From contig NC_133298.1 in the NCBI RefSeq assembly GCF_005239225.2, forward strand, positions 3,596,001 to 3,660,000: a DNA stretch of 64,000 nucleotides. Direction: 5' to 3'. This document shows positions 1 through 12,025 of this stretch, one piece after another. The notes below the pieces were generated by a model that ran no database searches, was not told the origin of the DNA, and saw only the letters and a program-made list of their open reading frames with translations. The stretch's first letter is position 1; each line of letters begins with the position of its first letter. A program made the translations under genes and the position numbers. This stretch comes from Populus alba. Lineage: Eukaryota; Streptophyta; Magnoliopsida; Malpighiales; Salicaceae.

Positions 1-155
1 TTAATTAAATTTTAATATCTCATCTTTATTAATTCTTGAAAAGAATGTTTTGTTAACATGATACTTGTATGAATTTGTGATGGAGATTTATGAGTTTAAT
101 TGAGGTTTCTACTATTAATTTTATTCTTAAATTATCATATTTTGAATGAACATTG

Positions 156-531
156 CATAGTTTTAAAACCCGGCCCGGCCCGGCGGGTCGACCCGGGACC
201 CGGCCGACCCGGGCATGGGACCGGTCCGGGTGAAGGCCAAAACCCGTTTGGGAATTGGCCCGGCCAGACCCGGTCGACCCGGTGGGTCGACCCGGGACCC
301 GGTTGACCCGGCAAGACCCGGTCAACATCTAGCCCCAAACCCGTTGACTTTTATTTTTTTTTGTTTTTTTTTTTTTGCTAAAACGACGTCGTTTTGATTT
401 TTTTAAAAAAAAATTAAAATTTTTTTTGACCCAGCCGACCCGGCGACCCGGCCGAGACCCGGTGACCCGGTCAAAACCCGGAACCCGGGCCTTGGACCGG
501 GTCGACCACCGGGCCGGGTCTTAAAACTATG
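156..531. mobile_element. GC-rich non-autonomous TIR element (MITE), hAT-like
   Basis: The two ends are inverted copies: the left end starts CATAGTTTTAAAACCCGGCC and the right end, reverse-complemented, starts CATAGTTTTAAGACCCGGCC, with one mismatch over about 23 bp. The element is flanked by a perfect 8-bp direct repeat GAACATTG (148-155 and 532-539), which is the target-site duplication size of hAT transposons. The interior is dominated by degenerate CCCGG/GGTCGACCCGG motifs, with an AT-rich core that carries a perfect 16-bp palindrome (380-395, AAAACGACGTCGTTTT). No transposase is present and the short open frames inside are artefacts of GC-rich repeats. The base composition differs sharply from the AT-rich flanks. 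Confidence 0.8.
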
Positions 532-539
532 GAACATTG

Positions 540-1840
540 TCTCTCTCTATTTGATTTAATCGTTATTATTTATCAAAAAACTTTTATAAAAATTTTTTTA
601 ATTTTTTATATTTTGAGCTGAATTTTTTTATAATTTATTAAATTTATATTTTCTTATAAGCTTAAAAGAATAGTTTCCAACTTCTGAAAATCTTGAAATT
701 ATTTATAAAAGTGAATTGGATTTTCATCAGGAAAAAATTCAATTAAAATATTAAAATACAAATGTTTTTAGGATGAGTTTTGATTAAAACTCAAAGTTTT
801 ATCCATTAATATAACAATCAAATCAAACAGAAATATAATATTTATCGATAATATGATAATTTAAGAATAAAATTTAAAATTTAAAATTTAGAAGAAAAAA
901 AAAAAAAAAACCCTTAATAATATAGACCTTGAGATGCCAAAACTGATAAAGCCAGCAATTTATTAATTAACCCATCTAGAGCAGAATCAATCCCTCAAAT
1001 CACGTGCTACCAGCTGACACGGATTTCAGACCCCACATGCTGTCATCGCACTATCAGATTCTCATGTCCCCGGTAATGTTTTATAACGTCATGGACATTT
1101 CTGTACTTTCCTCCTCCTTAATTATGCGGCGACCCTTGTTTCGAACGTTAGCCAGCTGGCTGGTTCAAATTCTACCAGCCACTAGCTCCATTTTTGTGAC
1201 AGAAGATGATTGTTTATCCTGAATTTTTTTTCTATGGGCATCAATTTGGAAAAAAAAGAAGGAAATGACATATTTTTAATTAATAAAAAAATAATCAATG
1301 GGTCGAAAATAATTCTAATTATTAGAATACCATATAGTGTGAAGTGTCATTAGACATCATGATCACTTTTTTAAAAATACTGATAATTAAATTGTTTTTT
1401 TTAGTTAATCTCATGCATCAAAACTAATTTTGATTATTGGATATAAACATAGTTATTAAATCTAGTTTAAGATTTGAATCGATTGAGAAGCTAATTATTG
1501 AGTCTTCTAGTTAAATATAAAATGATGTTTTTTTTTTTCATCAGATGAATCTATCATTTTGCCATTTTACGCTAACATGAAAGCTAACAAAAACAAAAGC
1601 AGTCTTAATCCTCGCTATCTAATCCAGATAAACATCGCAATCAACAAGCAAAATTCCCATTTTACCCTGTTATCCACATTCGACTCCCCTCCAGTCCCTG
1701 TCCCTCTTAACTCCTCGTTGAACTCACACATATCCCTTAATATCTCACCATCACCATCTTTCAAATCATCAATATCCTCTCAACTCGCCCAATAATCCCC
1801 ACTCAACTCTCCGAGCCAGCCTTCAAAACTAGCCGGAGTC
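540..1840 (+). promoter_or_regulatory. Upstream region of the BAG7-like gene
   Basis: No gene is seen here. 540-990 is very AT-rich with an A-run at about 893-910. A more complex, GC-richer stretch at about 1000-1220 begins with a G-box core CACGTG (1001-1006). The last 250 bases before the start codon are C/T-rich and purine-poor, typical of a plant 5' leader. No convincing TATA box was fixed, so the transcription start is unknown. Confidence 0.35.
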
Positions 1841-4800
1841 ATGAGCCGATTTAGAAGAATCGAAATCTTCGAGCCTCACTATGCTCCTGTATTCCTCAGA
1901 GAAGCCTCCGTTTTCACTCCGAAAACACTCGCTTTCCCCTCCTTTGAAGAACCTGATGAACTATCTTTTGCTGCTCTCGATCTCTTGCACTTAAATCCTA
2001 GCTCTCTCAAGTGTTTTTATACGGCGACGGATCTGGTTAAGACGCCGTCGTTTTGCCCTTCCAAGAGTCTTCTGGACCGATTTGAGACTGACTTGCGCTT
2101 GCAGACCCTTTCTGACCGCGTCAGTGAGCTCGAGTCAAAGTTTGACCGCCTTGTCAACGCGAAGATCAACGGCGGAAGTGGTGCTGAGAGGAAATACACG
2201 TGGACTGCGGAGATTAAAGGACCGGTGACGGAGAGGAAGGATAAATGGACGGCGGAGATCAAAGGAGGAGGGGAGGAGAAGAAGAAGAAAGAAGAGCAGG
2301 TTAAGAATTATAAATGGACGGCTGAGATTAAAGGAAAGGGAGAGGAAGAGATTCCGATGTCACGGAAGTATACTTTTGAAACATCAAGTGGATTTGCAGG
2401 TGAAGGTAGCAAAGAAGAGAAGAAGGAGAAAGAGAAGAAGAGAGAGGGTAAGAAAGAGAAGAAAGGAGCGTGCACCACGCGACTTGTTGAAATAGAAGAT
2501 TACCCTGATCATGGAGCTGTTGTTCTACGAAAGGTAATCCGGGCCGGATTGCGGGATTTTAGTTAGTTAAAAGTGTCCAATGGAGGGTACATTATGTTTT
2601 CTTACTGGCATTTTTTTTCTCTTAGGCATTTGCGAAGAGGGCTGGAGTGATGGAGAAGAGAAAGGGAAAGAAGAAGGAATTGTCAGCGCAAGATGCAGCA
2701 TTGTTGATTCAGGTGACATTTAGGACTTATTTGATTAGGAGATCGCAGGCGCTTCGTGCACTTAGAGAGTTGGCGATTGCGAAAGCAAAGTTGAAGGAGC
2801 TTAGAGCGTTGTTTAATAACTTTTCGTATAGGCGTCATCTTGCCCGTGATGCTGAGGAGAGGCAGAGGTTTTCAGAGAAAATTATTGTGCTGCTGCTCAC
2901 TGTTGATGCCATTGAGGTAAATCATGTTTTATTTGTTTGAAATTATCTGCTCCGTGATTTTGCTTGAGATGCTAGTACAACATGATAGCAGCTATTGATT
3001 GTTGCATATTAGGCCTCCTGAGACATTGCATTTAATATTTGCTTGATGTTAGTGTTGGATTATTATGCTTTCAACTGGTTTTTAGTGTAATCGTTTCTTG
3101 TAGTAATGAGTGATTGCTTGATTAAATACCTGAATGGGTTCCATGGAAGATTTTTCCTTTAGTTGCGAGGTCCATAGATCCCATGCTTCATTGTGTTTTA
3201 CAGAATGAGGGGAGATAAACTTCATAGTGAATTTTATCAGCATATACCTTCACATCAGTTATTACAACAATCTTTTTCAACTGCACCCGTTCGCGCACTG
3301 GATTTTGCTGCCTTTCTACGTTTGAATGTTAAGATTAGTACTAAAAGAGTATGTTAAATGAAGAATTTATAGAGTGTGTTTATTTGTGTTGATAAAATCT
3401 ATCAAAATGTGGGAGAGGACGTGTTTTGGAAAATGTGAATCTGCTCCTTAACTCTGTACAAATGTTCTGCTGTGCAAATATTGAACACCAACCATCATTG
3501 TATCAGCTCACCAAGACCCGCCAATGATTTCAATACTGGCTGTGCACTTGTCAAGTGTACTTTGTATGTTCTGTAACAACCAAATGAACTTGCTTTATAG
3601 CTTTGTTTAAGCAGCTACAAATTAATGAAAGAGGCTCCAACATGTTAGTTAGCTTTGTTTTCCTCAACTGTAGGTTCTTTGCACAATCATTCTTTTGTTG
3701 TTTATAACAGTGATTTATTTTTACATGTTTTGCTCTCATTCACTTAGTCCACGACCGGGTGCTTGACCTGCTCCGCCTAATAGCTTTTGAATTGTTCACT
3801 GTCCTCAAATTAAAATTCAGCTTGTTAATTGGTTGCTCATTTTGGAATAAGAATTAATGAACTTGGAGGGTGTGAATGGTAATATAATGCTATTAGCATA
3901 TAGTTATAATGTGGTGCATTGTTTAACCTTCTACATTTATTTTTACAAGGATTACACAAATGATACAACTTTGTACTATCTTTTATCATTAATCAATTTT
4001 TATTTTTCAAGTTCACATGATAATAATTTAATTAGAACTGCTTCTTTAAACAATTTTCGTATTTTTATTTTCCTAGCTAAACCATATATGAAGTCTGCTA
4101 GTTGCTATAGATCCTCTAAGAGCCAAATGTATGATTCTGCACCTACGATGTAACTTTGCACAAATTTTATTTTTCAGCATTAGGGTTTGAATATAGTCCT
4201 GTGTTTGGTAGTGTGGTTGGACTAGCTCCTTCTGTTATAATAGTTAAATGCACTAATTGCAAAAGTATGATCTTGATGCTTTTGCAATGGTGTACCAAAT
4301 AATTGGGTTTGTGGCTGTAGCTACTCCCACCATACTATCAAACAAAGGCTAAGACTCACGCCATGCTTTTATCGCTCAAGTTAAGGCACAATGGCTGAGT
4401 CTAGTTGATTGATAAACTTAACCAATTCAATACCTTTTTTATGTCTCCGCGTCACAAAACTGATGATGATTGTTATGGAGTGTTAAATCTTGATGTTAAG
4501 AATTGAACTTCTATGTTATAAAAATCCCTTTCATTTCATTTATCTAACAAGAATATTCCTATACATTTGAGGTGCTAACTATCTCACTTTTAACTCAGAA
4601 TTTCATATCAAGTAATATTTCCTTGTCTAATTCAGTTGGTTTCCATGTAGAAGACTTATCTAAGAAAAATAAATGAAATGCTTTACATTTGATGAACCAT
4701 AAGAGAGGTGTGACCATGTTGTTTTGTTGTTTCATCAACAAATCATTGAGATGGTTATTGTGTTAGATGTTGGAAGTGTCACTCTGATGATGATGAACTT

Positions 4801-5859
4801 TGCTTATATAGCTGGTCTGTGTTCACAAGTTTCATCACCACATATTTTTAACATGAATTATCTCATGTTGCACTCCTGTTGACATGAATAAAAGAAGAAA
4901 AATGAGTTCCTAGGTGACCATGTTTGAAGAAGTTTTTTTAAAATAACAAATAGCACAGTTCCAAAATATTTTTGGGAAAATATCACAATAGGAAATTTAT
5001 TTAGGAAAATAGCATAGTTTTTTTTTTTAGTTGTGGCAATGCCAATGCCACAACAATTAAATTTTTATTTTTAAAAAAATTTAAAGGTTGCGGGATTAAC
5101 ACTGCCACGACCTTTGAAATTTAAAGATAATGTTATTTTCAAGCATATAAACCACATAAATTTATTTTAAAGCTTTATTGGAGGTTGCATATGATAATAA
5201 ATCTGTGGTTTATATTATATGCTTGAAAATGGCACTGCTTTTAAATTTCAAAGGTTGCGGCCAGCCTTTCAAGTGTTTGAAATCTAATTGCTGTGGCATT
5301 GGGGCATTGTTGCGATTGTTTTTTTTTTAAAAAAAAAGTGTTATTTTTCCAAATAAATTTCTACTGTTTCCCAAAAAAAAAAACCTGGGACTTTGCTACT
5401 TTGAAAAAAAAAAACTCCATGTTTAAACGGAGAAAAGTACAGTAGCAAGATATCTTAGATCTCATTGTTAGGCTAGTTGATGTAGAGTACTAGAATGTTT
5501 GCTTTCAATTGTGAGAGTATGTTGGTTTTGAAGGGAGCGGCCAGGGCAGCTAAGCACCTGGCTTTCTGTCTAACATGGCATCACTTGTATTGGTTCTTGA
5601 ATGGGCTCTGATGAGTTGTGCTGTTTAGGGAGCTGAGCTAATGGTTCGAACTGCAAAGAGGTCAATGGTGGATGAGCTGGAGGCAATGCTGGATGTGATC
5701 GACCCCCAACCTGCCAGTAGATCACTTTCCATGAGAAGACGGACATTTGATATGCCTGATGGTGTCATTCATAAGGAAATTGCAGAAAGAGTGGCCCAGG
5801 TTGTCCAAATGCTTGATAATGAAGAGAATGGCACCAACACCTTCGAGGCATGCTTGTAA
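1841..5859 (+). CDS. BAG7: BAG family molecular chaperone regulator 7-like (IQ + BAG domain)
   Basis: Three exons, 1841-2533, 2626-2916 and 5629-5859, give 1215 nt (404 aa); introns are GT-AG and all in phase 0. The N-terminus (MSRFRRIEIFEP) resembles plant BAG7. Residues 115-165 hold three copies of WTAEIKG (121-127, 136-142, 159-165) separated by charged spacers, followed by a Lys/Glu-rich stretch. An IQ calmodulin-binding motif (IQVTFRTYLIRR) starts at residue 259, and a helical BAG domain follows from about 271 to 355, split by intron 2. BAG proteins bind the Hsp70/BiP ATPase domain as nucleotide-exchange co-chaperones. Arabidopsis BAG7 is ER-associated, supports the unfolded-protein response and is released to the nucleus on heat. 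The same role here is inferred from similarity. The 2.7-kb second intron contains a foldback element. Confidence 0.88.
4940..5410. repeat. Long imperfect inverted repeat (foldback element) in BAG7 intron 2
   Basis: The two halves are reverse complements over most of their length. Matching blocks include TTTCAAGCATATAAACCAC (about 5138) against GTGGTTTATATTATATGCTT (about 5205), the CCTTTGAAATTTAAA block at 5111 against TTTAAATTTCAAAGG ending near 5254, and TGTGGCAATGCCAATGCCAC (about 5033) against GTGGCATTGGGGCATTG. The outermost arms (about 4945-5020 and 5330-5400) also pair. Arms are about 230 bp each. No transposase or clear target duplication is seen. The likely origin is a MITE/foldback transposon inserted in the intron. 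Confidence 0.7.
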
Positions 5860-7930
5860 GGATGTGTTTAAATTTAATAAAATAAACCCATTCACCTCCT
5901 GGGGTTTTGGGTGTCGAAATGCTTATTTTGCTGCTGTAAAATATGGAACAGAATTTGAAAGCTAACTTGTCATGTTATGTTTGATGAGGTTTCCCTAGCT
6001 AGCTTGATGTTCTTCTATTTTTAACGAGGACTGTGTGCTCTAATGCTCGTCCAAACGTGTCTTTGGTGTTTCAAGTTTCTTTATTTTCTCAAACCAGAAA
6101 TTCCAGTTAATTTTTCACGGTTAAAAGTCAGAGCATGTCTCTTAATTCTTCTGCATTATTTACTTGCATTTTGATTACTCAGGGTGGATCTGGCCTCGTT
6201 ACCTTTTACCTCTCCTAATGTGTCTGTGTCATAGGTCATTTTCGGACTAGCCTGTGTCTGTTAAGTCAAGATCCGAGAGTTCAGAAAACAAGCGATGGAA
6301 ACTGCCAGGCAGATGGAATCTCTGGTCCCCTGGGAGAGCAGTGAACTGCATAGAGATTGAAAAGAACGTTGATGCAAGTGATGGAAACTGCCAGGGTAGG
6401 ATACGGCTGTGGCAGAGGGAGCATTGGGCGTAAAGGATGGATATTGGGGTGTGTATATTGACACGTGCAGTGCTGTAGCTAACGCAAGAAAGAAACTCAA
6501 ACGTGGATTGACGGGGCCGCGCAAGCGATGGAGACTTCTGTAACTGGACAGAAACTTGTAGTGAGCTGCGATTCAAAGAATGTGGGGCTTGCTTGATTTG
6601 AATGATTCGAGCCAGGACCGCGGCCATTTTCTGCCCCTCTAGGCGCCAAGATTGACCAAAATGGGCTCTATCTATCCCACCACAAGAAGCCCATTGACAT
6701 TTTCCACTCTATAGCATACTTATTACATTTGACCCAGGTTGATCTGGTAAAAGAAATAAGTTCTTGATTATACGGGTTGTTCAGGATTAATTTAAAAAAA
6801 TTTAATATTTCATATAAAAAATTAAGAAATTTATGTGAATATATACTATAAATGTTACAAATAATAAAATTTAAATTATTATTTTAAAAAGTTTTTTAAT
6901 TTACATTAAAAAGATATTATGTTAGAATGTTAATCAAAAATGTTTTATATCCTATATTGAAAAAATATAATTTTCTTCTTGTGAACATAGAGTGTGTGTA
7001 TTAAAGGGCTTCAAATTTTATATTGAAAAAATAATTTTTTTCTTGTAAACATAGAATTTATATACTAAAAGGTTTTAAATCTTACATTGAAAAAATAAAA
7101 TATTATTCTTAGTATTTATATAATGAACTTTGAAAATGATTAACAATCAACTATATATATAAACAATAGCCTTTGACTAGGAGAAAAAACATATTTGAAA
7201 AAAAAAATCAAGTTTCAACCGGGTTTTGCCGGGTCAATTCAACAGGACAATCAGGTTTTGTCGGGTTTTTATTCATTTTGTTCTTTTAGCTAACCTGAAT
7301 CGATTTAGCCACCGGATTGATTAAGTCCTGAATCGACATGTCAGGCCGATCTAGATTTAATAATTATGCTCAAGTGTAAAGTTTTTGTTATGTTTGATAT
7401 TGTATTATTTTTATTTTATTTTTAGATTATTTAATGTGTTGATGTCAAAAATATTTTTTTAAAAATATTTTTTTTTTTAATAAAATATATTTTAAAAAAC
7501 AACTATTATTATACTCCAAACACTTTTTTTTATTAGGTTACAGCTATTGTGGAAGTAGTTACTTTCTTTTGTATTTTCTTGCTAGTTGTTTCATGTTATG
7601 GTAGTTACTAATACTAAACTATCACCTTAAAAATGAATTCAAAAGTATTGTCATCTATAAAAAAAAAAAAAAAAATGGGTATTCACTAATTATGAACTGT
7701 TAAGTGGATTTCTTTATTGTACCATAACAATATTATCTTATTTTCTATAATTTAATTAATTGATTCGAAACTGTGATAATTAAGAATAATAAACTACATT
7801 TAAAAAGAAAAAAATAAAATTACCTTGTGGTCCTCAAAGAATAAAGTGTTGTCGACTTCCAAAAAAAAAAACCTTTATAATTTACTTTGAACTAAGGGGT
7901 ATTCTAATCATAGTCTACTCTATGTTTCAG
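5860..7930. other. BAG7 3' region and AT-rich intergenic sequence
   Basis: The first few hundred bases after the stop codon are probably the 3' UTR. The stretch 6240-6660 is less AT-rich and holds three copies of a GCGATGGARACT motif (near 6292, 6377 and 6524), the first two continuing as GCCAGG; a 126-codon minus-strand open frame there has no recognisable similarity. From 6690 to 7930 the sequence is AT-rich, with a poplar-type repeat fragment rich in CGGGTTTTGCCGGGTC-like words (7207-7370) and an A-run near 7660. Confidence 0.4.
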
Positions 7931-8499
7931 AAGCCGGACAGTGCTCCATGTTCATGGAGGTAGCCTTTCTAGGGATTACTTCGTCCGAGTCAAAGAAAGA
8001 AGCCCTAGGTTTCAGAAGGGGCCTTTTTTAATTCAAATGCGGCCTCTTGTTTGACAAAGACTTGGCTTTAGTTCTCTTGAGGCACCCATAGAAAGTTGTT
8101 TCTTCGAAACAAGAGAAAATTGACACTGAAACAGGCCGAATAAATTTATAAGCAACCATCTTGCTCGTAAGGAAGGACTTTGGGTTCAAGTTGGCAACCA
8201 CCAAAAATTTTATATTGTGTTTCCATAAACAGAGATATTGTAAGTTCCACTCCCGAAGTTGTGAGCGGGAACATAGTTGAATTTGTTGAGTTAATTTGTA
8301 GATTATTAAGTTAATTTATATTTATTTTTTTAATTTAAATAAAAAAAAATTAGAAAAGATTTAAAATTTTAGTTTTTTTAATAAAAAAAGTTAATTGACC
8401 CAACCAAGTTTCATAATGGTTTGATTAGGTCATCCAAATAAAATCTTGATGTCCCAAATTCAACTACCAAAACAATTTTTTTTTTTTTTAAAGAAAAAA

Positions 8500-8876
8500 A
8501 AAATAGCCCTTGCTGGACTTCGGGTAGACATATCAACCGAAAGCGAGTTCAATAACTATGGGGGTATGATAGAAAGAACACCTGCTTTTCATTTCGAGAA
8601 GAATATCCCGAAGGAAAAATAGCATCTACTGTGTACCCTCCCGAGGGGGAATTCCTTAATGGAGAAGCATTGGATGCAGTTTCCAAGTCTCCCAACTCTG
8701 CCGAGAATCTATTTGGGTCAAGAGTGGAAACTTCGAAGTTTGAACATTTTAATCTGACTGGTATCTATGGGTACTTTTCCAACCTCCACGTGACAGAGAA
8801 ACAGTTGTTGCCAGGCATGAGACGGAAAGGGGAAGAAGGAGAAGTGGAGGAGCTCCTTTATGGTAATAAATGAGTT
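8500..8876 (+). pseudogene. Unidentified coding-like remnant, frameshifted
   Basis: I do not recognise this protein. In one frame, about 8500-8620 reads without stops through a segment containing GLRVDISTESEFNNYGGM. A different frame then carries an uninterrupted segment of roughly 105 codons ending at the TGA at 8871-8873, including TVYPPEGEFLNGEALDAVSK and LTGIYGYFSNLHVTEKQLLP. The amino-acid texture is protein-like and base composition is clearly less AT-rich than the flanks. Overlapping coding-like segments in two frames suggest a decayed gene fragment with a frameshift, possibly captured by a transposon or from a retrogene. Flanking sequence (7930-8330) is also of normal complexity but gave no identifiable protein on either strand. 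Confidence 0.35.
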
Positions 8877-8879
8877 GTT

Positions 8880-10830
8880 GAAAGCTGTGCCTGGGTTGCC
8901 ACCTGATGTGCCCTCGCATCCGTCACCCCTTGCCTGAATTTATTGCTGCGGGTCAGAAACAGATGCTTTGAAAGACAGGGATTGGAGGCAAGACTTTACA
9001 AAATTAAAAAACTTTTTTCAACCATTTCACAGCATTTAGTTGACAATAAAAAAATTCTGACATTGTGCGAAAATTATATATGATACTTAATTATTTTTTT
9101 TATTATTATTAATATGCTTCTTCGGATAATTATATATATTTTGTTTAATTTTTAAATTTTAAAAATTAATAACTATATAAATTTTTAATAATCCTAAAAA
9201 TACTTTAATTTATGAGTTAATTTATTTATATTATATTTACATGAATAAAAAAAAGATGAATACAAAAAAAAGATTGTATCCATCCCATATTTTTTTGAAA
9301 TCACAGTTAAAATTTGTTAAAAAAATCATTTTTATTTTGTGTTATAGTTTGGTGTTGTGATAATGATTATTTTTAAAAATATTTTTTATTTTAAAATAAT
9401 ATTTTTTTTAAAAAAATTATTTTTCCTATCAACCTATCAAAAACAATAAAAAAATCACCTAAATTTAATTTAAAGCTAAAAAAATCTCAATTTTTTATAA
9501 ATACTTTTAAAGTATTGTTTTTTATGTTTTTTTTTTTTTTTGGTAAAAGATTAGTTTGAAACGCAATGTCAAATGAGTATTTCTTTCGAACATGTTTTTT
9601 TTTTTTAAAAAATAAAAAGGTAGGTTAAGAAGCAAAGCAAAACGAGTCTTATAAACATCGCTTTGCTTTTCATCTTTTTAATTAGTTTGGTGCGATTGGT
9701 ATTTTTCCATCTTCCAGACTAGAGAAAGAGCACGGGAGACGATTGGTTAGCTAAACCTAACTTGTATGTAATTTGTGGCCCTAATCTCTCGTTACATTAA
9801 GTTGAGATTTCTTGTAATTCCCTGCAAAATAAGAGAGATTAGGAAAGAAATCTCCACTCTAGGCAGTCCAAATTCAATGAACTTCTCGACAAGGACAATC
9901 TTTTTACTTATTAAATGCATATTTTGTCATTTGTGCTTCTTCTAGCATGAAATATCAATTTCGTTTTCCCTGTAAGTGCCCTCTCATGCCCACCTAGAGT
10001 TCACTCGAAAAGCCATATTGCTTTTTTATTTTTATTTTTATTTTTATTTGTTTATCTTTGTGGCCATCATTTCCCCCTGCCATGGCCAAATCTTTTTGAT
10101 TTAGCTTCTTTCCCAAGGAAACAACATGTTTTTTGTTACGACCTCGTCAACTATGTCATTGCCTTGTGTTCTGTATAACTACCATAATATTTTAAAATGT
10201 AACGATTTGGTTGTTTTTTAATCAAAATAATTTGAAAATACCATAAAAAAATATTTAAAAAAAAAACAAAGAGGAAATAATTCAGCTTTCTGTGTTTTTT
10301 TATTAGCTACTTTGCAAGATTCAGATTCTAGTTAACGTGGCGAATACTAGCAACCAAGTCCAAGTCAAATAGCGAAATTACTTCTAAATTAAAGAACTAT
10401 TATAATTGTCCTCTCACGTTCAAGTGTTCTTTAATTAATAGTTTTGTGATTGAATTCCAAACAATTTATTTGTATTTTTTATCACCTTATTCAATAAGAG
10501 TTTTCTTAAATCGGAATTAGAGTAGTCCATTTATTATTATTTTTTAAATGGTTGGAAGGTTTTTTAGTTATCCCTGGGAAAGGAATATAGCATTGATCAG
10601 GCTGGTTGATATTTATGATATTTTTAAAAAATAAATTTTTATATTTTCAACATTAAAAACACAACTATAACTCTAATATTTTTATACTTTCTATTCCAAC
10701 ACAATAATAAAAGGATAAATTAACAATTAGCACACAAAATACAAACAAGTGGTGAATTAATATAGGATTTTTTTTTATGGAATAACACGGTTTGAGAATA
10801 TTGCGATTGAGAAATGTAATTTTTAACTAA
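8880..10830. other. AT-rich intergenic sequence
   Basis: No gene seen. It contains poly-A/T-rich MITE-derived stretches (about 9340-9430) and mixed-complexity sequence at 9640-10150 without supported reading frames. Confidence 0.4.
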
Positions 10831-11040
10831 GAGCGTGTTTGGCAGTGTAGTAGCGATTGCTTTTCAAATACTTTTCGTGCCGAAAATACATGTCCAATGA
10901 TGTTTTTTTTATTTTTTAAAAATCATTTTTAACATCAGCACATTAAAACGATCCAAAACGTACAAACCACACTCAATTTTAAAAAAAAAAAAAATTGAAA
11001 TTGATGAAAACGTCGATTGAAACGCAAAGCCAAACGGCTC
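10831..11040. mobile_element. MITE-like element with short terminal inverted repeats
   Basis: It begins GAGCGTGTTTGGC and ends GCCAAACGGCTC, near-perfect inverted ends. The interior holds the repeat-family words seen elsewhere in the window (ATTTTTTAAAAATCATTTTT, ACATCAGCACATTAAAACGA). Length is about 210 bp with no coding capacity. A clean target duplication could not be defined, so the superfamily is uncertain. Confidence 0.55.
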
Positions 11041-11844
11041 CTAGAATGTAGTGGACTATTTCGGTTACTATCAAATTTTAAAAGGAAAAAAAGTGTTTTG
11101 AATTTTAAAAAGTTTATAAAATTATAGTTTTTATCAATATATAAGATATATCACAAAAATAACCAGGGATGCTTAGAAATTATAATGAATTTATTTTTTT
11201 TATTGTTTTAAGGACAATTCCTATGTGTTTGATAGGTTTTTTTAAGAACAAATTTGAGGGTGGTTTTTTTTAAAGAGAATAACAATATTTATTAAATATT
11301 GTGTTTTTAAAATATAATATGCAGGTACAACTATATTATTTTATCAGATGTTTTTAAAACAAGAATTATGCAGTCAATTTTTTATATTTACTGTGGTGGT
11401 TTTTTTTTAATAAAAAAATTCCCTAATAAATCAACATCCACCATTAACCACAACTGCTTCTCATGTCATGACCATGGCGAAAACATTGAAATCATGGACT
11501 TAAAATCATTAATATACAATTGGGTCATTGTCACTTCACCGACATTTACGAAAAGGAACAAGAAAATGTTGGGTGAGCGCCTATTAAATAATTATTAATT
11601 AAACAATTATTAAATGATGATTGTGTATTGAAAAAAACAACCAGCCAGATTACGGTTAAGTTGATGACATCGCATGGCAACATTTTTCATGCTAGAATTC
11701 AGTCGCGCGTGGCGCAGATGTCAATATTTTTTTTTAATTCCTCATAATTTGATCACGCCATCGTATAAAAAATATGAACTTTATTTCTCAAAAGCATCTC
11801 TATGATGCGAGGAAAAATTCAAAGGTATTGGTTTTCAGTACTAG

Positions 11845-12025
11845 TATTTTCATGTTTTAAAAATATTTTTTTATTTTTTATTTTAAATTAATATTTTTAA
11901 TCATTTTAATACTCTGATATCAAAAATAATTTTTTTAAAAATAAAAAAATATTATTTTAATATATTTTTAAATAAAAAATTTAAAAAAAAACAATCACAA
12001 CCATACTCCCAAACAATCTTTATTA
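11845..12025. repeat. AT-rich dispersed MITE-like family copy
   Basis: Carries the shared words of the family: AAAATATTTTTTTATTTTTT, ATTTTAATACTCTGATATCA, then ATATTATTTTAATATATTTT, ending near CAAACAATC. No coding capacity. The family recurs across the window. Confidence 0.5.

Noticed and set aside
53..397. Several overlapping 60-91-codon open frames on both strands near the window start
   Set aside because: They lie within or across the GC-rich inverted-end element and arise from its CCCGG-type repeats; low-complexity Pro/Gly/Arg peptides, no gene signals.
1559..1795. 78-codon plus frame just before BAG7
   Set aside because: Ser/Asn/Pro-rich peptide from a C/T-rich leader; no start context or similarity. 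Treated as leader or promoter sequence.
6247..6627. 126-codon minus frame downstream of BAG7
   Set aside because: No recognisable domain, and the sequence contains internal repeats; not enough to call a gene.
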